This document shows, piece after piece, positions 1-8,700 of a DNA stretch of 64,000 bases. The stretch spans positions 1 through 64,000 of the forward strand of contig JAFGDV010000012.1 in NCBI GenBank assembly GCA_016931955.1, read 5' to 3'. Each line of letters begins with the position of its first letter. Positions within the stretch are counted from its first letter, which is position 1. The position numbers were made by a program, and so were the translations under genes. The notes beneath the pieces are model-generated. The model did no database searches, was not told the DNA's origin, and worked only from the letters and a program-made list of their open reading frames with translations. Origin of the DNA: Candidatus Altarchaeota archaeon (GTDB lineage: Archaea; Altiarchaeota; Altiarchaeia; IMC4; QMZM01).

Positions 1-15
1 CAAAGGAGGTGCAAG

Positions 16-74
16 CGCAAGGTAACGGGATATACGCAATTCCTCCGTGGACTAAAGTCCACGGTATCCTTGCG
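16..74 (+). other. Structured hairpin element, possible IS200/IS605-type end or omega-RNA remnant
   Basis: Bases 45-52 and 57-64 form a perfect 8-bp stem around a TAAA loop. An outer 7-bp pairing joins 16-22 (CGCAAGG) with 68-74 (CCTTGCG). A GGAGG at 5-9 can also pair with CCTCC at 42-46. Nested stems next to a subterminal palindrome are typical of IS200/IS605 right ends and of the guide-RNA scaffold of their TnpB proteins. No tnpB reading frame lies inside the window, so any element would continue to the left of base 1. The assignment is by resemblance only. Confidence 0.35.
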
Positions 75-87
75 TGTTTGTAATGAA

Positions 88-294
88 TCAAAACAATTTT
101 GCCTTTCGTCTATATCTGACCTTCAGATCCTTCAATGTGTAGAGGTCTGGTTCGTCTTCGATGAATTCCCTCAGAGAGCTCTCCTGGACGAGGAGGAAAG
201 GTTTACTATCCTCCCTCTCTTTCAGTTCCTCTATTTCTTTTTCTATCTTCTTAAGCCGCACATCCAGACCCTTTATGGTTTTATAAACGTCCAT
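88..294 (-). CDS. Small charged coiled-coil protein (68 aa), antitoxin-like
   Basis: Small protein whose residues 1-30 form a K/E-rich amphipathic helix (LKKIEKEIEELKERED), followed by an acidic patch (LREFIEDEPDLY) and a basic end (KVRYRRKAKLF). This layout is common in archaeal VapB-like or PHD-like antitoxins, where the helix dimerises and the acidic tail covers a toxin. No toxin gene is adjacent, because the next gene downstream on this strand would lie beyond base 1. The frame was chosen over an overlapping plus-strand frame because of its protein-like heptad pattern and its clean ATG at 294. The function is unproven. Confidence 0.5.
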   Translation of the reverse strand: MDVYKTIKGLDVRLKKIEKEIEELKEREDSKPFLLVQESSLREFIEDEPDLYTLKDLKVRYRRKAKLF

Positions 295-324
295 TATTAG
301 TTATAGCTATTTCAGGATATAAAT

Positions 325-1410
325 CTAAGTTATTTTTCCCAGGATAACCGCTGCTATCTCTTTTATCTCTTCCTCGGTCAAGTTCACCGAAGACGGCAGA
401 TTCAGTCCGTTCATGGAGAGCCTCTCAGCGACCGGCATTTTCTCTCTCCTCAGATGGCATGGCTGCTGGTGTATTGGCGGGAAAAAGGGTCTGCTTTCGA
501 TTCCCTTCTCTCTCAGTTTTTCGATGAGATGGTCTCTCTTTTCTGAGAGGATAGAGTACATCCAGTAGACGTTCTTCGCCCAATCCTCCTCAGGCGGAAG
601 TTTTACGTTAGAATCCTGTAGCAGTGAATTATATAATGCAGCTATTTCCCTCTTTTTTTCCACGAAGCTGTCGAGTTTCTCCAGCTGCGCAACACCCACC
701 GCAGCCTGCAGATTCGTCATCCTGTAGTTGAATCCGATCACGTCGTGCCAGTATTTTTTTCCTGGATCCATGCCATGGTCTCTCAGTATCCTCATTTTTT
801 CCATCAATTCTCTGTCGTCTGTGAGACACATTCCGCCTTCTCCCGTCGTTATGATCTTGTTCCCGTAGAAGGAGAAACATGAAATATCCGAGAATGAGCC
901 GACCTTCCTGCCCTTGTATTCTGCGCCGTGGGCTTCCGCTGCATCCTCTACGATGCATAGGTCATGTTCTTCTGTTATCTCCTTTATCGGATCCATGTCG
1001 CAGGGGTGCCCGTACAGGTGTACTGGTATCACGGCCTTGGTCTTCTCGGTTATTTTTTTTCTTAACTTCTCCGGATCCATGCACCAGTATCTTGGATGAG
1101 AGTCTACGAAGACCGGTTTTGCTCCAGTGTAGGCTACTGCGTTCGCCGTGGAGATGAACGTCAAAGTTGGAACCAAAACCTCGTCGCCTTTCTTTACTCC
1201 CAGAGCAGATAATGCCAGATGCAGCGCCGTAGTCCCATTGGATGTTGCCACTCCGTATTCGCATCCGCAGTATCCTGCGAATCCTTTCTCGAATTCGATG
1301 ATGTATTCTCCTTTGGAGCTGATCCATCCGGACTCCAGTGCCTTCACCACTTTTTCCAGTTCTTCCTTCCCCAGGGAGGGCTCCGCTACTGGGATTGTCT
1401 TCTGCGCCAT
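325..1410 (-). CDS. DegT/DnrJ/EryC1/StrS PLP sugar aminotransferase, probable GDP-perosamine synthase
   Basis: A 361-aa fold-type I PLP enzyme of the sugar-nucleotide aminotransferase family, full length. It has the SNGTTALHLAL cofactor-phosphate region (about residues 57-67), the PLP-ring aspartate in VEDAAEAHG (D156), and the Schiff-base lysine in FSFYGNKIITTGEGG (K185). That last motif is the form usual in GDP-4-keto-6-deoxymannose 4-aminotransferases (Per/RfbE). The same operon ends with a GDP-mannose 4,6-dehydratase, which makes the required substrate, so GDP-perosamine is the best-supported product. The start overlaps the 3' end of the upstream epimerase by 25 bp, indicating co-translation. 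A UDP-4-amino-sugar product cannot be excluded from sequence alone. Confidence 0.85.
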   Translation of the reverse strand: MAQKTIPVAEPSLGKEELEKVVKALESGWISSKGEYIIEFEKGFAGYCGCEYGVATSNGTTALHLALSALGVKKGDEVLVPTLTFISTANAVAYTGAKPVFVDSHPRYWCMDPEKLRKKITEKTKAVIPVHLYGHPCDMDPIKEITEEHDLCIVEDAAEAHGAEYKGRKVGSFSDISCFSFYGNKIITTGEGGMCLTDDRELMEKMRILRDHGMDPGKKYWHDVIGFNYRMTNLQAAVGVAQLEKLDSFVEKKREIAALYNSLLQDSNVKLPPEEDWAKNVYWMYSILSEKRDHLIEKLREKGIESRPFFPPIHQQPCHLRREKMPVAERLSMNGLNLPSSVNLTEEEIKEIAAVILGKIT

Positions 1411-2336
1411 TCAGTGAACCTCCTGATTCCTTCCTCTATCGAGGTCTTGGGTTTGTAGTCCAGCATCTCCTCCGCCTTAGTGATGTCTGCATACGTTATT
1501 GGAACGTCTCCGGGCTGCTCTGGCTGCTGCTCTATTTCTGCCTTCTTTCCCAGATTCTCCTCTATTAATGAGATCATGTGTTTGAGCTCTACCGTCTCTG
1601 AGTTTCCTAGATTGAATACTTCGAACCTGAATTTTTTCTCCAGGGAAGACAACACTCCATCGATTATGTCGTCTATGTAGGTGTAGTCCCTCTTCGAGGT
1701 TCCGTCGCCGTACATCGGTATCTTTTTCCCGGAATCTATCAGCCTCGTGAACTTGTGTATCGCCATCTCGGGGCGCTGCCTTGGCCCATATACTGTGAAG
1801 AACCTCAAGCATGTTATTGGGATACCGTAGAGGTGGCTGTAGTTGTAGCAGAACAACTCCCCCGCCCTCTTAGAGGCTGCGTAAGGCGAGATCGGTTTAT
1901 CCACTTTATCGTCTTCTCTGTAAGGAACCCTCGAGTTTATCCCATAAACTGAAGAAGAGGAACCGAATATGAATTGCTCTATCCCCAGTTCCCTTGCAGT
2001 CTCCAACAGATTCAGGGTTCCTTCGATGTTGACCTTAGAGTAGAGTATTGGCTCCTTTATTGAGGGCCTGACTCCGGCTCTCGCCGCCAAGTGCACTATC
2101 TCCTCTATTCCCTCATCTCTTACTATCTCTTCGATGGCTTCCTTGTTGAGTATGTCTTCTTCATAGAATCTGAAGTCTTTGTTTTCCAGTGATTTCTCCA
2201 GGTTTTTCTTCTTTATTTTTGGGGAATAGAAGTCATTCAAGTCGTCTACACAAACTACCTTCTCCCCTTTCTCCAGCAACCTCTCACATAGGTGTGATCC
2301 TATGAACCCCGCCCCCCCGGTTACCATGACTGACAT
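1386..2336 (-). CDS. NAD-dependent epimerase, UDP-glucuronate 4-epimerase type
   Basis: A 316-aa extended short-chain dehydrogenase. The NAD-binding glycine motif TGGAGFIGSH is at residues 6-15 and the catalytic Tyr-Lys pair is in PYAASKRAGE (Y152, K156). Family-specific stretches DDLNDFYSP, GVRPSIKEP, CLRFFTVYGPRQRP and QPGDVPITYADI match UDP-glucuronate 4-epimerases rather than generic GalE. The reaction interconverts UDP-glucuronate and UDP-galacturonate, and UDP-glucuronate would come from the dehydrogenase two genes upstream. It lies 1 bp from the preceding epimerase and overlaps the following aminotransferase, so it is part of the operon. The protein is cytoplasmic. Confidence 0.85.
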   Translation of the reverse strand: MSVMVTGGAGFIGSHLCERLLEKGEKVVCVDDLNDFYSPKIKKKNLEKSLENKDFRFYEEDILNKEAIEEIVRDEGIEEIVHLAARAGVRPSIKEPILYSKVNIEGTLNLLETARELGIEQFIFGSSSSVYGINSRVPYREDDKVDKPISPYAASKRAGELFCYNYSHLYGIPITCLRFFTVYGPRQRPEMAIHKFTRLIDSGKKIPMYGDGTSKRDYTYIDDIIDGVLSSLEKKFRFEVFNLGNSETVELKHMISLIEENLGKKAEIEQQPEQPGDVPITYADITKAEEMLDYKPKTSIEEGIRRFTEWRRRQSQ

Positions 2337-2337
2337 C

Positions 2338-3255
2338 TTATATCCCCTTGAAGTAGTCCACTGTTTCCTTTAAGCCCTTCTCTATTCCCGTCTTCGGCTT
2401 CCACTTCAGCGCTTTCTCGGCTTTTGAGTAATTCAGGGAACAGTATCTTACCTCGCCTTTCCTCTCTTCCTCGTATGCTGCCTTGGTCTTTTTCCCGGTG
2501 ATGTTTCTCAGCATCTCGAAGATCTCGTTCACAGAAGTCTGTTTTCCAGTGCATATGTTGTATGTTCCATTAACTCCTTCCAGTGCAAGGAGGTTGGCTT
2601 CCACCACATCCCTTACGTAGACGAAGTCCCTGGTCTGTTTTCCGTCTCCAAATATTATTGGTTGCTTGTCTTCCAGCAGTTTTTTGGAGAATATGGCTAT
2701 TACTCCGGCTTCTCCGTGGGGGTCCTGTCGCGGCCCATAAACATTTGAGTACCTTAGTGCTGTGCACTTTAATCCGTAGAGCCTATGGTAGAGGGACATA
2801 TATAGTTCAGAGACATATTTTCCGAGGCCGTAGGGGCTCAGCGGCTTTATGGGGTGTTCTTCGTCCATGGGCAGGTGTTCTGGTTCTCCGTAGATGGCTC
2901 CTCCAGTGGACGCATACACTATCTTTTCTGTATCGTACCTGCGGCAGCATTCCAGCAGATTAATCGTTCCTATGATGTTTACTTCGGCGTCGAAGTCGGG
3001 TTCCCTAACCGATTTTATGACGCTGGCCTGCGCCGCCTGATGTATTACCTTCCGGATATTGTTTTCCTTGAAGACCCTTTCCAGGTCTTCCTTGGAGCGC
3101 AGGTCTAGTTCATGGAACCTTGCGTTTTGGTTTAGATTCTCTTTTCTGCCAGTAGATAGGTTGTCCACTACTACTACTTCATAGCCCCTCTCCACAAGCT
3201 TGTCTACTATATGTGATCCTATGAATCCTGCCCCTCCGGTTACCATTATCTTCAT
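2338..3255 (-). CDS. NAD-dependent epimerase/dehydratase, UDP-glucose 4-epimerase-like
   Basis: A 305-aa extended short-chain dehydrogenase with an N-terminal TGGAGFIGSH motif. The catalytic pair is in SPYGLGKYVSE (Tyr142, Lys146 counted from this start), and the GalE-type ALRYSNVYGPRQDP stretch is present. It probably interconverts UDP-glucose and UDP-galactose, or the N-acetyl forms. An in-frame ATG at 3276 would extend the protein by 7 residues. I chose 3255 because family members begin directly with MKIMVTGG and this leaves only one base after the stop of the upstream dehydrogenase. It sits between UDP-glucose dehydrogenase and the UDP-glucuronate epimerase in one minus-strand operon. Confidence 0.8.
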   Translation of the reverse strand: MKIMVTGGAGFIGSHIVDKLVERGYEVVVVDNLSTGRKENLNQNARFHELDLRSKEDLERVFKENNIRKVIHQAAQASVIKSVREPDFDAEVNIIGTINLLECCRRYDTEKIVYASTGGAIYGEPEHLPMDEEHPIKPLSPYGLGKYVSELYMSLYHRLYGLKCTALRYSNVYGPRQDPHGEAGVIAIFSKKLLEDKQPIIFGDGKQTRDFVYVRDVVEANLLALEGVNGTYNICTGKQTSVNEIFEMLRNITGKKTKAAYEEERKGEVRYCSLNYSKAEKALKWKPKTGIEKGLKETVDYFKGI

Positions 3256-3256
3256 T

Positions 3257-4540
3257 TTACCAGCAAAGTCCTTCATAGATTATATCTTTTCTGTGTCTTA
3301 GAAGGTTTCTTCCATCCACTATTATGGGTTTTTTCATCCCTGAGTAGTCGAGTTCCCGGAATTCTTCCCATGCGGTTGTGATGAATGCTATGTCAGCGTC
3401 CTTCAGCGCTTCCTGGGCTGTTTTAGCAAAGGTTATCCTTCCGTTGATTGTTTTTTTGGCGTTCTCCATCGCCTTCGGGTCGTATACAACAACGCAAGCG
3501 TCCTCTTTTAGGAGGTATTCTATCACCGGCAGGGCTTGGCTGTCTCTTATGTCGTCTGTGTTCGGCTTGAATGCCAGCCCTAGGACGGCTGCTTTCTTAC
3601 CCTCCAGTGTGCCCAGTCTTTTCTTCCCCAGTCTCACCATTATCTTGGGCTGTTCTTCGTTGATCTTTATCACGCCGTCCACGAGCTTGGGTTCATAGCC
3701 TAGTTCCTTGGCCTTGTGCACTAGGCCGCGGATGTCTTTCGGGAAACATGAGCCCCCCCATCCAAGGCCTGCGTTGAGGAAGTGCGGTGATATCCTCTTG
3801 TCCATGCTGAGTCCTTCCGCGACCTTGTAGGTATCGATGTCCAATTTCTTGCATATGTTGCCTATGTCGTTGATGAATGATATCTTCGTGGCTAGGAAGA
3901 TGTTGGATGCGTACTTGATCATTTCCGCGGTTCTTGGGTCTGTCCGGTATATCGGGCAGTTGAATCCTCTGTATATTTCTTCCACTGTTTTGTATGCTTT
4001 TTCTTCTGTCGCCCCGATGATGACCCTGTCCGGGTTCAGGAAGTCTTTTATGGCTATCCCTTCTCTCAAGAATTCCGGCGACATCACTACGCCGAAGTCT
4101 CTGCCTGCTTTTTTCCCTGAGTTTTCCTCCAGTATCGGGGTCACCGTCTTCTCTGTGGTGCTTGGGGGCACTGTGCTCTTCACCACCACCACGTGGTAGG
4201 TCTTCTTTTTCTTCAGTGTTTTTCCAACATTTTCGGCGACCCTCTTTATCGGCCTCAGGTCGACTGCGCCTTCGAAGTCTGCGGGCGTCTGCACGCATAT
4301 GAATGTCACGTCCGTGTCTAATATGGATTTTTCTCCGTCGGTTGTCGCCTTCAGTCTTTTCCCTGAATTCTTCCTGAGTATCTCTTCGAGTCCTTCCTCG
4401 TATAGTGGGCTTTTTCCGGCGTTTATCATATCCACTTTTTCCTTCTGTATGTCTATCACCAGGACGTTGTGTCCTTTCTCAGCTAATCCCGCAGCAGTTA
4501 TCAGTCCCACGTATCCCGCCCCTATTACCGAGATTTCCAT
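3257..4540 (-). CDS. UDP-glucose 6-dehydrogenase
   Basis: A 427-aa UDP-glucose/GDP-mannose dehydrogenase. It has an N-terminal Rossmann motif (GAGYVGL, residues 7-13), the central helical domain, and the catalytic cysteine in GGSCFPKDIRGL (C265, with K268). The C-terminal substrate domain carries GLAFKPNTDDIRDS. The spacing and the FPKD version of the cysteine motif favour UDP-glucose dehydrogenase over the UDP-ManNAc dehydrogenase encoded at 28412, which has GGHCIPLDPYY. It oxidises UDP-glucose to UDP-glucuronate, feeding the 4-epimerase two genes downstream. It lies 1 bp after gmd in the operon. Confidence 0.9.
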   Translation of the reverse strand: MEISVIGAGYVGLITAAGLAEKGHNVLVIDIQKEKVDMINAGKSPLYEEGLEEILRKNSGKRLKATTDGEKSILDTDVTFICVQTPADFEGAVDLRPIKRVAENVGKTLKKKKTYHVVVVKSTVPPSTTEKTVTPILEENSGKKAGRDFGVVMSPEFLREGIAIKDFLNPDRVIIGATEEKAYKTVEEIYRGFNCPIYRTDPRTAEMIKYASNIFLATKISFINDIGNICKKLDIDTYKVAEGLSMDKRISPHFLNAGLGWGGSCFPKDIRGLVHKAKELGYEPKLVDGVIKINEEQPKIMVRLGKKRLGTLEGKKAAVLGLAFKPNTDDIRDSQALPVIEYLLKEDACVVVYDPKAMENAKKTINGRITFAKTAQEALKDADIAFITTAWEEFRELDYSGMKKPIIVDGRNLLRHRKDIIYEGLCW

Positions 4541-4541
4541 C

Positions 4542-5588
4542 TTACACCTTCAGCGATCTTGTGAGTATCTTCATCTCATTAGGGTAGAGGGGCGCATCCC
4601 ATGGGAAGTGTTCGCCTTTCTGCCATCGTTGCCATCTTTCAAGGTCTTCTTCCACCATTATCTTGACGAGTTTCTCGAATCTTGTCTTAGGCTTCCAGCC
4701 TAGTTTCTTCTCCGCCTTGCTGTAGTCTCCCTTGAGGAGGTTCACGTCTAATGGGCGCATGAATCTCCTGTCTACTTTGGTGTGTTTCTGCCAGTCTAAC
4801 CCTACTACGTCGAAGGCTTTTTCCGCGAATTCTTGAACTGAGTGTGTTTCGTTCGTTGCAATAACGTAGTCGTCTGGTTTTTTCTGTTGTAGCATGAGCC
4901 ACATTGATTGCACGTATTCTGGAGCGTATCCCCAGTCCCTCTTGGCTTCCAGGTTTCCTAGTGGGAGTTTTTTCTCTATTCCTAGGCTGATCTTCGCTAC
5001 CGCATTCGTGATCTTCCGTGTGACGAATTCGAGGCCCCTTATTGGAGACTCGTGGTTGAATAGTATCCCGTTGCAGGCGTATATCCCGTATGCTTCCCTG
5101 TAGATCTCTGTCATCCAGTATCCATATAATTTAGCTGCCGAATAGGGGCTCTGCGGCTTGAAGGGTGTTTTCTCTGTCTGCGGTGTTTCCTGTGCGTTCC
5201 CGTATAGTTCGCTTGTTGAAGCTTGGTATACCCTTGTTTTTATTTCGAGTTGTCTTACTGCCTCCAAGACTCTTGTCACCCCTAAACCAGTCACAGCCCC
5301 TGTCCCTATTGGTTGTTCGAATGATGCGCCGACGAAGCTCTGCGCCGCTAGGTGGTATATCTCATCTGGTTCTGATATGGATATTGCTTCTATGACTGAG
5401 CCTGCGTCTACCAGATCCGCTGGTATTAGGTCTATTTTTTCGAATATGTTCAGGTATTGTAGGCGCCAGAAGTTTGGCGTTGACAGCCGCCTGTATGTTC
5501 CATAAACCCTGTAGCCCTTTTTTAGTAAGAATTCTGCGAGGTAGGCGCCGTCTTGTCCTGTTATCCCTGTTATCAGTGCTTTTTTCAT
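4542..5588 (-). CDS. gmd: GDP-mannose 4,6-dehydratase
   Basis: A 348-aa full-length GMD-type short-chain dehydrogenase. Diagnostic stretches are GITGQDGAYLAEFLL at the N-terminus, the RRLSTPNFWRL substrate loop, ASTSELYGNAQETPQTE, the YSAAKLYGYW catalytic motif (Y149, K153), NHESPIRGLEFVTRKI and LGNLEAKRDWGYAPEYV. It converts GDP-mannose to GDP-4-keto-6-deoxymannose. It is the first gene of the minus-strand sugar-nucleotide operon that ends with the DegT aminotransferase, which together give a route to GDP-perosamine. The start at 5588 follows an AT-rich intergenic region shared with the divergent surface-protein gene. Confidence 0.92.
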   Translation of the reverse strand: MKKALITGITGQDGAYLAEFLLKKGYRVYGTYRRLSTPNFWRLQYLNIFEKIDLIPADLVDAGSVIEAISISEPDEIYHLAAQSFVGASFEQPIGTGAVTGLGVTRVLEAVRQLEIKTRVYQASTSELYGNAQETPQTEKTPFKPQSPYSAAKLYGYWMTEIYREAYGIYACNGILFNHESPIRGLEFVTRKITNAVAKISLGIEKKLPLGNLEAKRDWGYAPEYVQSMWLMLQQKKPDDYVIATNETHSVQEFAEKAFDVVGLDWQKHTKVDRRFMRPLDVNLLKGDYSKAEKKLGWKPKTRFEKLVKIMVEEDLERWQRWQKGEHFPWDAPLYPNEMKILTRSLKV

Positions 5589-5729
5589 TTTGTTTATTTT
5601 TATATTACTATTTAGGAATATTGTACATAAAAGTTAATCTTCCATGAAAAATACCTCAACCAAGCCACACAAGACCGCCACCTAACACCTATTCTTTTAC
5701 ACTTACGTATTAATTATATACCCTATAAA
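5589..5729. promoter_or_regulatory. Divergent promoter region between gmd operon and surface-protein gene
   Basis: A 141-bp AT-rich gap between divergently read genes, expected to carry both promoters. T/A-rich stretches that could act as TATA elements lie at about 5590-5615 (minus strand) and 5709-5720 (plus strand). No strong inverted repeat was seen. The placement is by context only. Confidence 0.4.
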
Positions 5730-8700
5730 ATGAATAAAGCAAACCTTTCCCTCATCCTCATCCTATTGAGTGCCTCAGCCAACGCAGCCCTCTGGTACGA
5801 CTCAGACACCTCAGACAGTTTCTATTGGAACTCCCGTATCCCAGTAATCCTGAACGAGTCCCTCGGCGTGGACAGAATAAAGGAACCAGTAATAGTATCA
5901 CTAACGGGCCTGAACTATTCATCCCTTAGAGTAGTCGACCCCCAAGCCCTGCCAGACGAAGAAAAAGAAGTCTATGGCAACGACATCCCATACCAGATCA
6001 ACGGCGACGAGCTGCTCTTCCTGGGCAACGTTCTCAGTCGACGCTCCAAGATCTACTACGTCTACTTCTCAGACGACCCCATCGAGAGAAGGTTCTATCC
6101 CCCACAGGACCTCATCATGTCCCATAGCAGGTACGGTATCTCAGTAGAGAACAGCAAGGCCTTGTGGGAGATCTCGGAGAGGGGCTACTACTTCAGCGTG
6201 AGCCGATACGAGAACAAAGACTTTAATGGGAGCATCACTGCAGCTCAGGGCCTGGAATGGGGCGAACGCATCACCTCAGGAATGGGGTGGGAGGGCTTCC
6301 CAGCGTATGGCGGAAACTGGAACTGCTCTACCCTGGATTCAGGCCCCATCAGGTTAAGGATCAACTGCAGCACCAATCTTTACCCATACAATCTCATCAG
6401 GGTTTATTCCTTCTACTCCGAGAACGCCTTCTTCGAGGTCGAGGAACACTTAGACATCTTTGACGAGGAATGGAGTGATTCCAGGCTGCAGGTCCGCAAC
6501 CGGGTTGACGCCTTATTCAATGAAAGCTGCAACTACTGCTTCAGCAGATACGTTGGTGATGGTTCATTTTATATGGCCGCCCGCGACGTCGTCAACTCCA
6601 CGGGAGGGTTTGTGTTCTGGGTCATGGGTAAGGGTAACTTTTCTGACGTCGGCTTCAGGAAACAACGCAGCGAGGACTCATTCGATTACGTTCTCCGAGC
6701 TAGCCATAACGCCTCCGGCATCGTCAGGTTCCTCTTCAGGGAGGGCGGCATACTCGAAGCCAGGCGAGAATTCGAGCGCTTCATCAGACCATTGGCTTAT
6801 GTGAAGCCCATGGAATATAACAGCTTATCCATTTTCCCCATACCCTCATATGATCGCTTCTATGATAGGGGCTTCGTCGTCGTCCAGGCGGGATCCAGAC
6901 AAGTCTATGGCACAGACAGGGTAGACTGCAGGATAGGCGACAACTTCTTTGCCTTATTCGATGACGGAAGCCACGGCGACCTCCTTGCCTTAGACAACCT
7001 CTGGACTAACAAAGTGAGCTTCCAGGTCACTGAGAGAACACCCACTGGAGAATACACTGTACTCTGTGAGGCACTTGACCGCAAGGGTAACAGCGTATCT
7101 TCTTCCAGCACCTTCCCCGTCTTCGATCATGGAAGCTACCACAACATCGTCTTCTCTGCCGGGGATGTGCGAATCAGGCCGTCTGGTTCAGCCCGTATCC
7201 CAGTCAATGTCTCTAACCTGGGCCACTTTTCTGAGAGCGAAATCTCCTTTGGAGTGGATGCTCCCATTGGCTGGTCTATCTCCCTTCCCGAGGGGTTCGA
7301 CCTTGGTATTAATGAGACCCGGAATGTGTTCATTGTCTTGTCTTCCCCTTCTTCGCAGGCGTTGGGTTCCATCCCGCTCACGGTCAGTACCCGTAGCCGT
7401 GACTCTATTGAGTCCAGTCACAGGATTTCAGTCGACGTGGAATTATTCGACGTAGAATTTGATTCCCAGATCTCCGGAGACGAGGTCTCCCTCAGATTCC
7501 TTGGAGACGACCTTAACCCGGTAGCCTACGCCGATGTCTTGGTTACCCATGATGATCTAACGTCCTCTTACGTCACTGACGCTGACGGTCTTCTCTCTTT
7601 CAGGGCTGACGGCGCGGCTTTTCTTGAGATAGATGTCATTGAAACCGGCTATAAGCCTTTCTCGATCAAACTTGGCCTGCGGGAGAAGGAGGTTAGTTAC
7701 TGGTTCCCAGTCAGTGCTTTCATCATCATCCTCCTGACTCTGTTCTTCTTCCGCCTCTATTGGAGGATGCCTGACAGGGACTACATGGAGGATGCCTTCG
7801 TAATAGCTCTCGTCATTGGAGTCTTCATCACATTGGCCTGGGTGGGCTTCACCATGCGCGGCAAGGAGTCGTTCACTGCCTTGTATTTTCCCGAGGATTC
7901 TTACTCAGGTAATCTCTCAGGCGATTCCACCTCTTTCAGGTATGCTGTGGATTGCTGGGAGCATAAGCCCACCTCCTATAACCTGAGCGTCTTCCTCGGT
8001 TATCAGCTTGTCGACGTGGACTCTTTCCGGCTTGGAGTCGGTGATTCTCTCCAGGTCAGGTACTTGGAGAGAGAGAAAAAGATTAATGTTCCGCTGAGCC
8101 TTGGATTGCCTGCACGCGTTCGGCTTGTCCTCTCTGGGGGTAACCGATCCTATGACATCCACTTCTTCTTAAGGAATAGAGTCCTTAACGTGAGCAATGT
8201 GTCCGTAAACGTGACCTGCGTTGATGGTTTATTGGATGGGGATGAATCCGACTTAGACTGCGGAGGCTCCTGTGTTCCATGCAGCCTCGACCAGGACTGC
8301 GTCAGCCACTTGGACTGTCTCTCGGGTTTCTGTCTGAGGAGAGCCTGCAGTGAGCCGACCTGCTTTGACGGCGTCATGAACCAGGGAGAGCAGATGATGG
8401 ACTGTGGGGGGCCTTGTCTGCCGTGTCACTGCTTTAACCTCGTCACTGACTTGGATGAATCCGACATAGACTGCGGAGGCTCCTGTACACCGTGCAGCCT
8501 CGACCAGAAGTGTGTCAGCCACCTGGACTGTCTCTCTGGCTTCTGCTTTAGCGGCTTATGCAGGACCTCGACCTGCGATGACAAGATCTGGGGTCCGAGC
8601 GAATTGGAGATTGACTGCGGAGGGCCTTGTCCGCCTTGTCCTTCCTGTTTTGACGGCGTCATGAACCAGGATGAGATCGACGTGGACTGCGGGGGATCAT

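Noticed and set aside
70-300. Plus-strand 76-codon frame over the small coiled-coil gene
   Set aside because: Composition is hydrophobic and irregular, and the opposite frame has a clear heptad pattern and a normal start.
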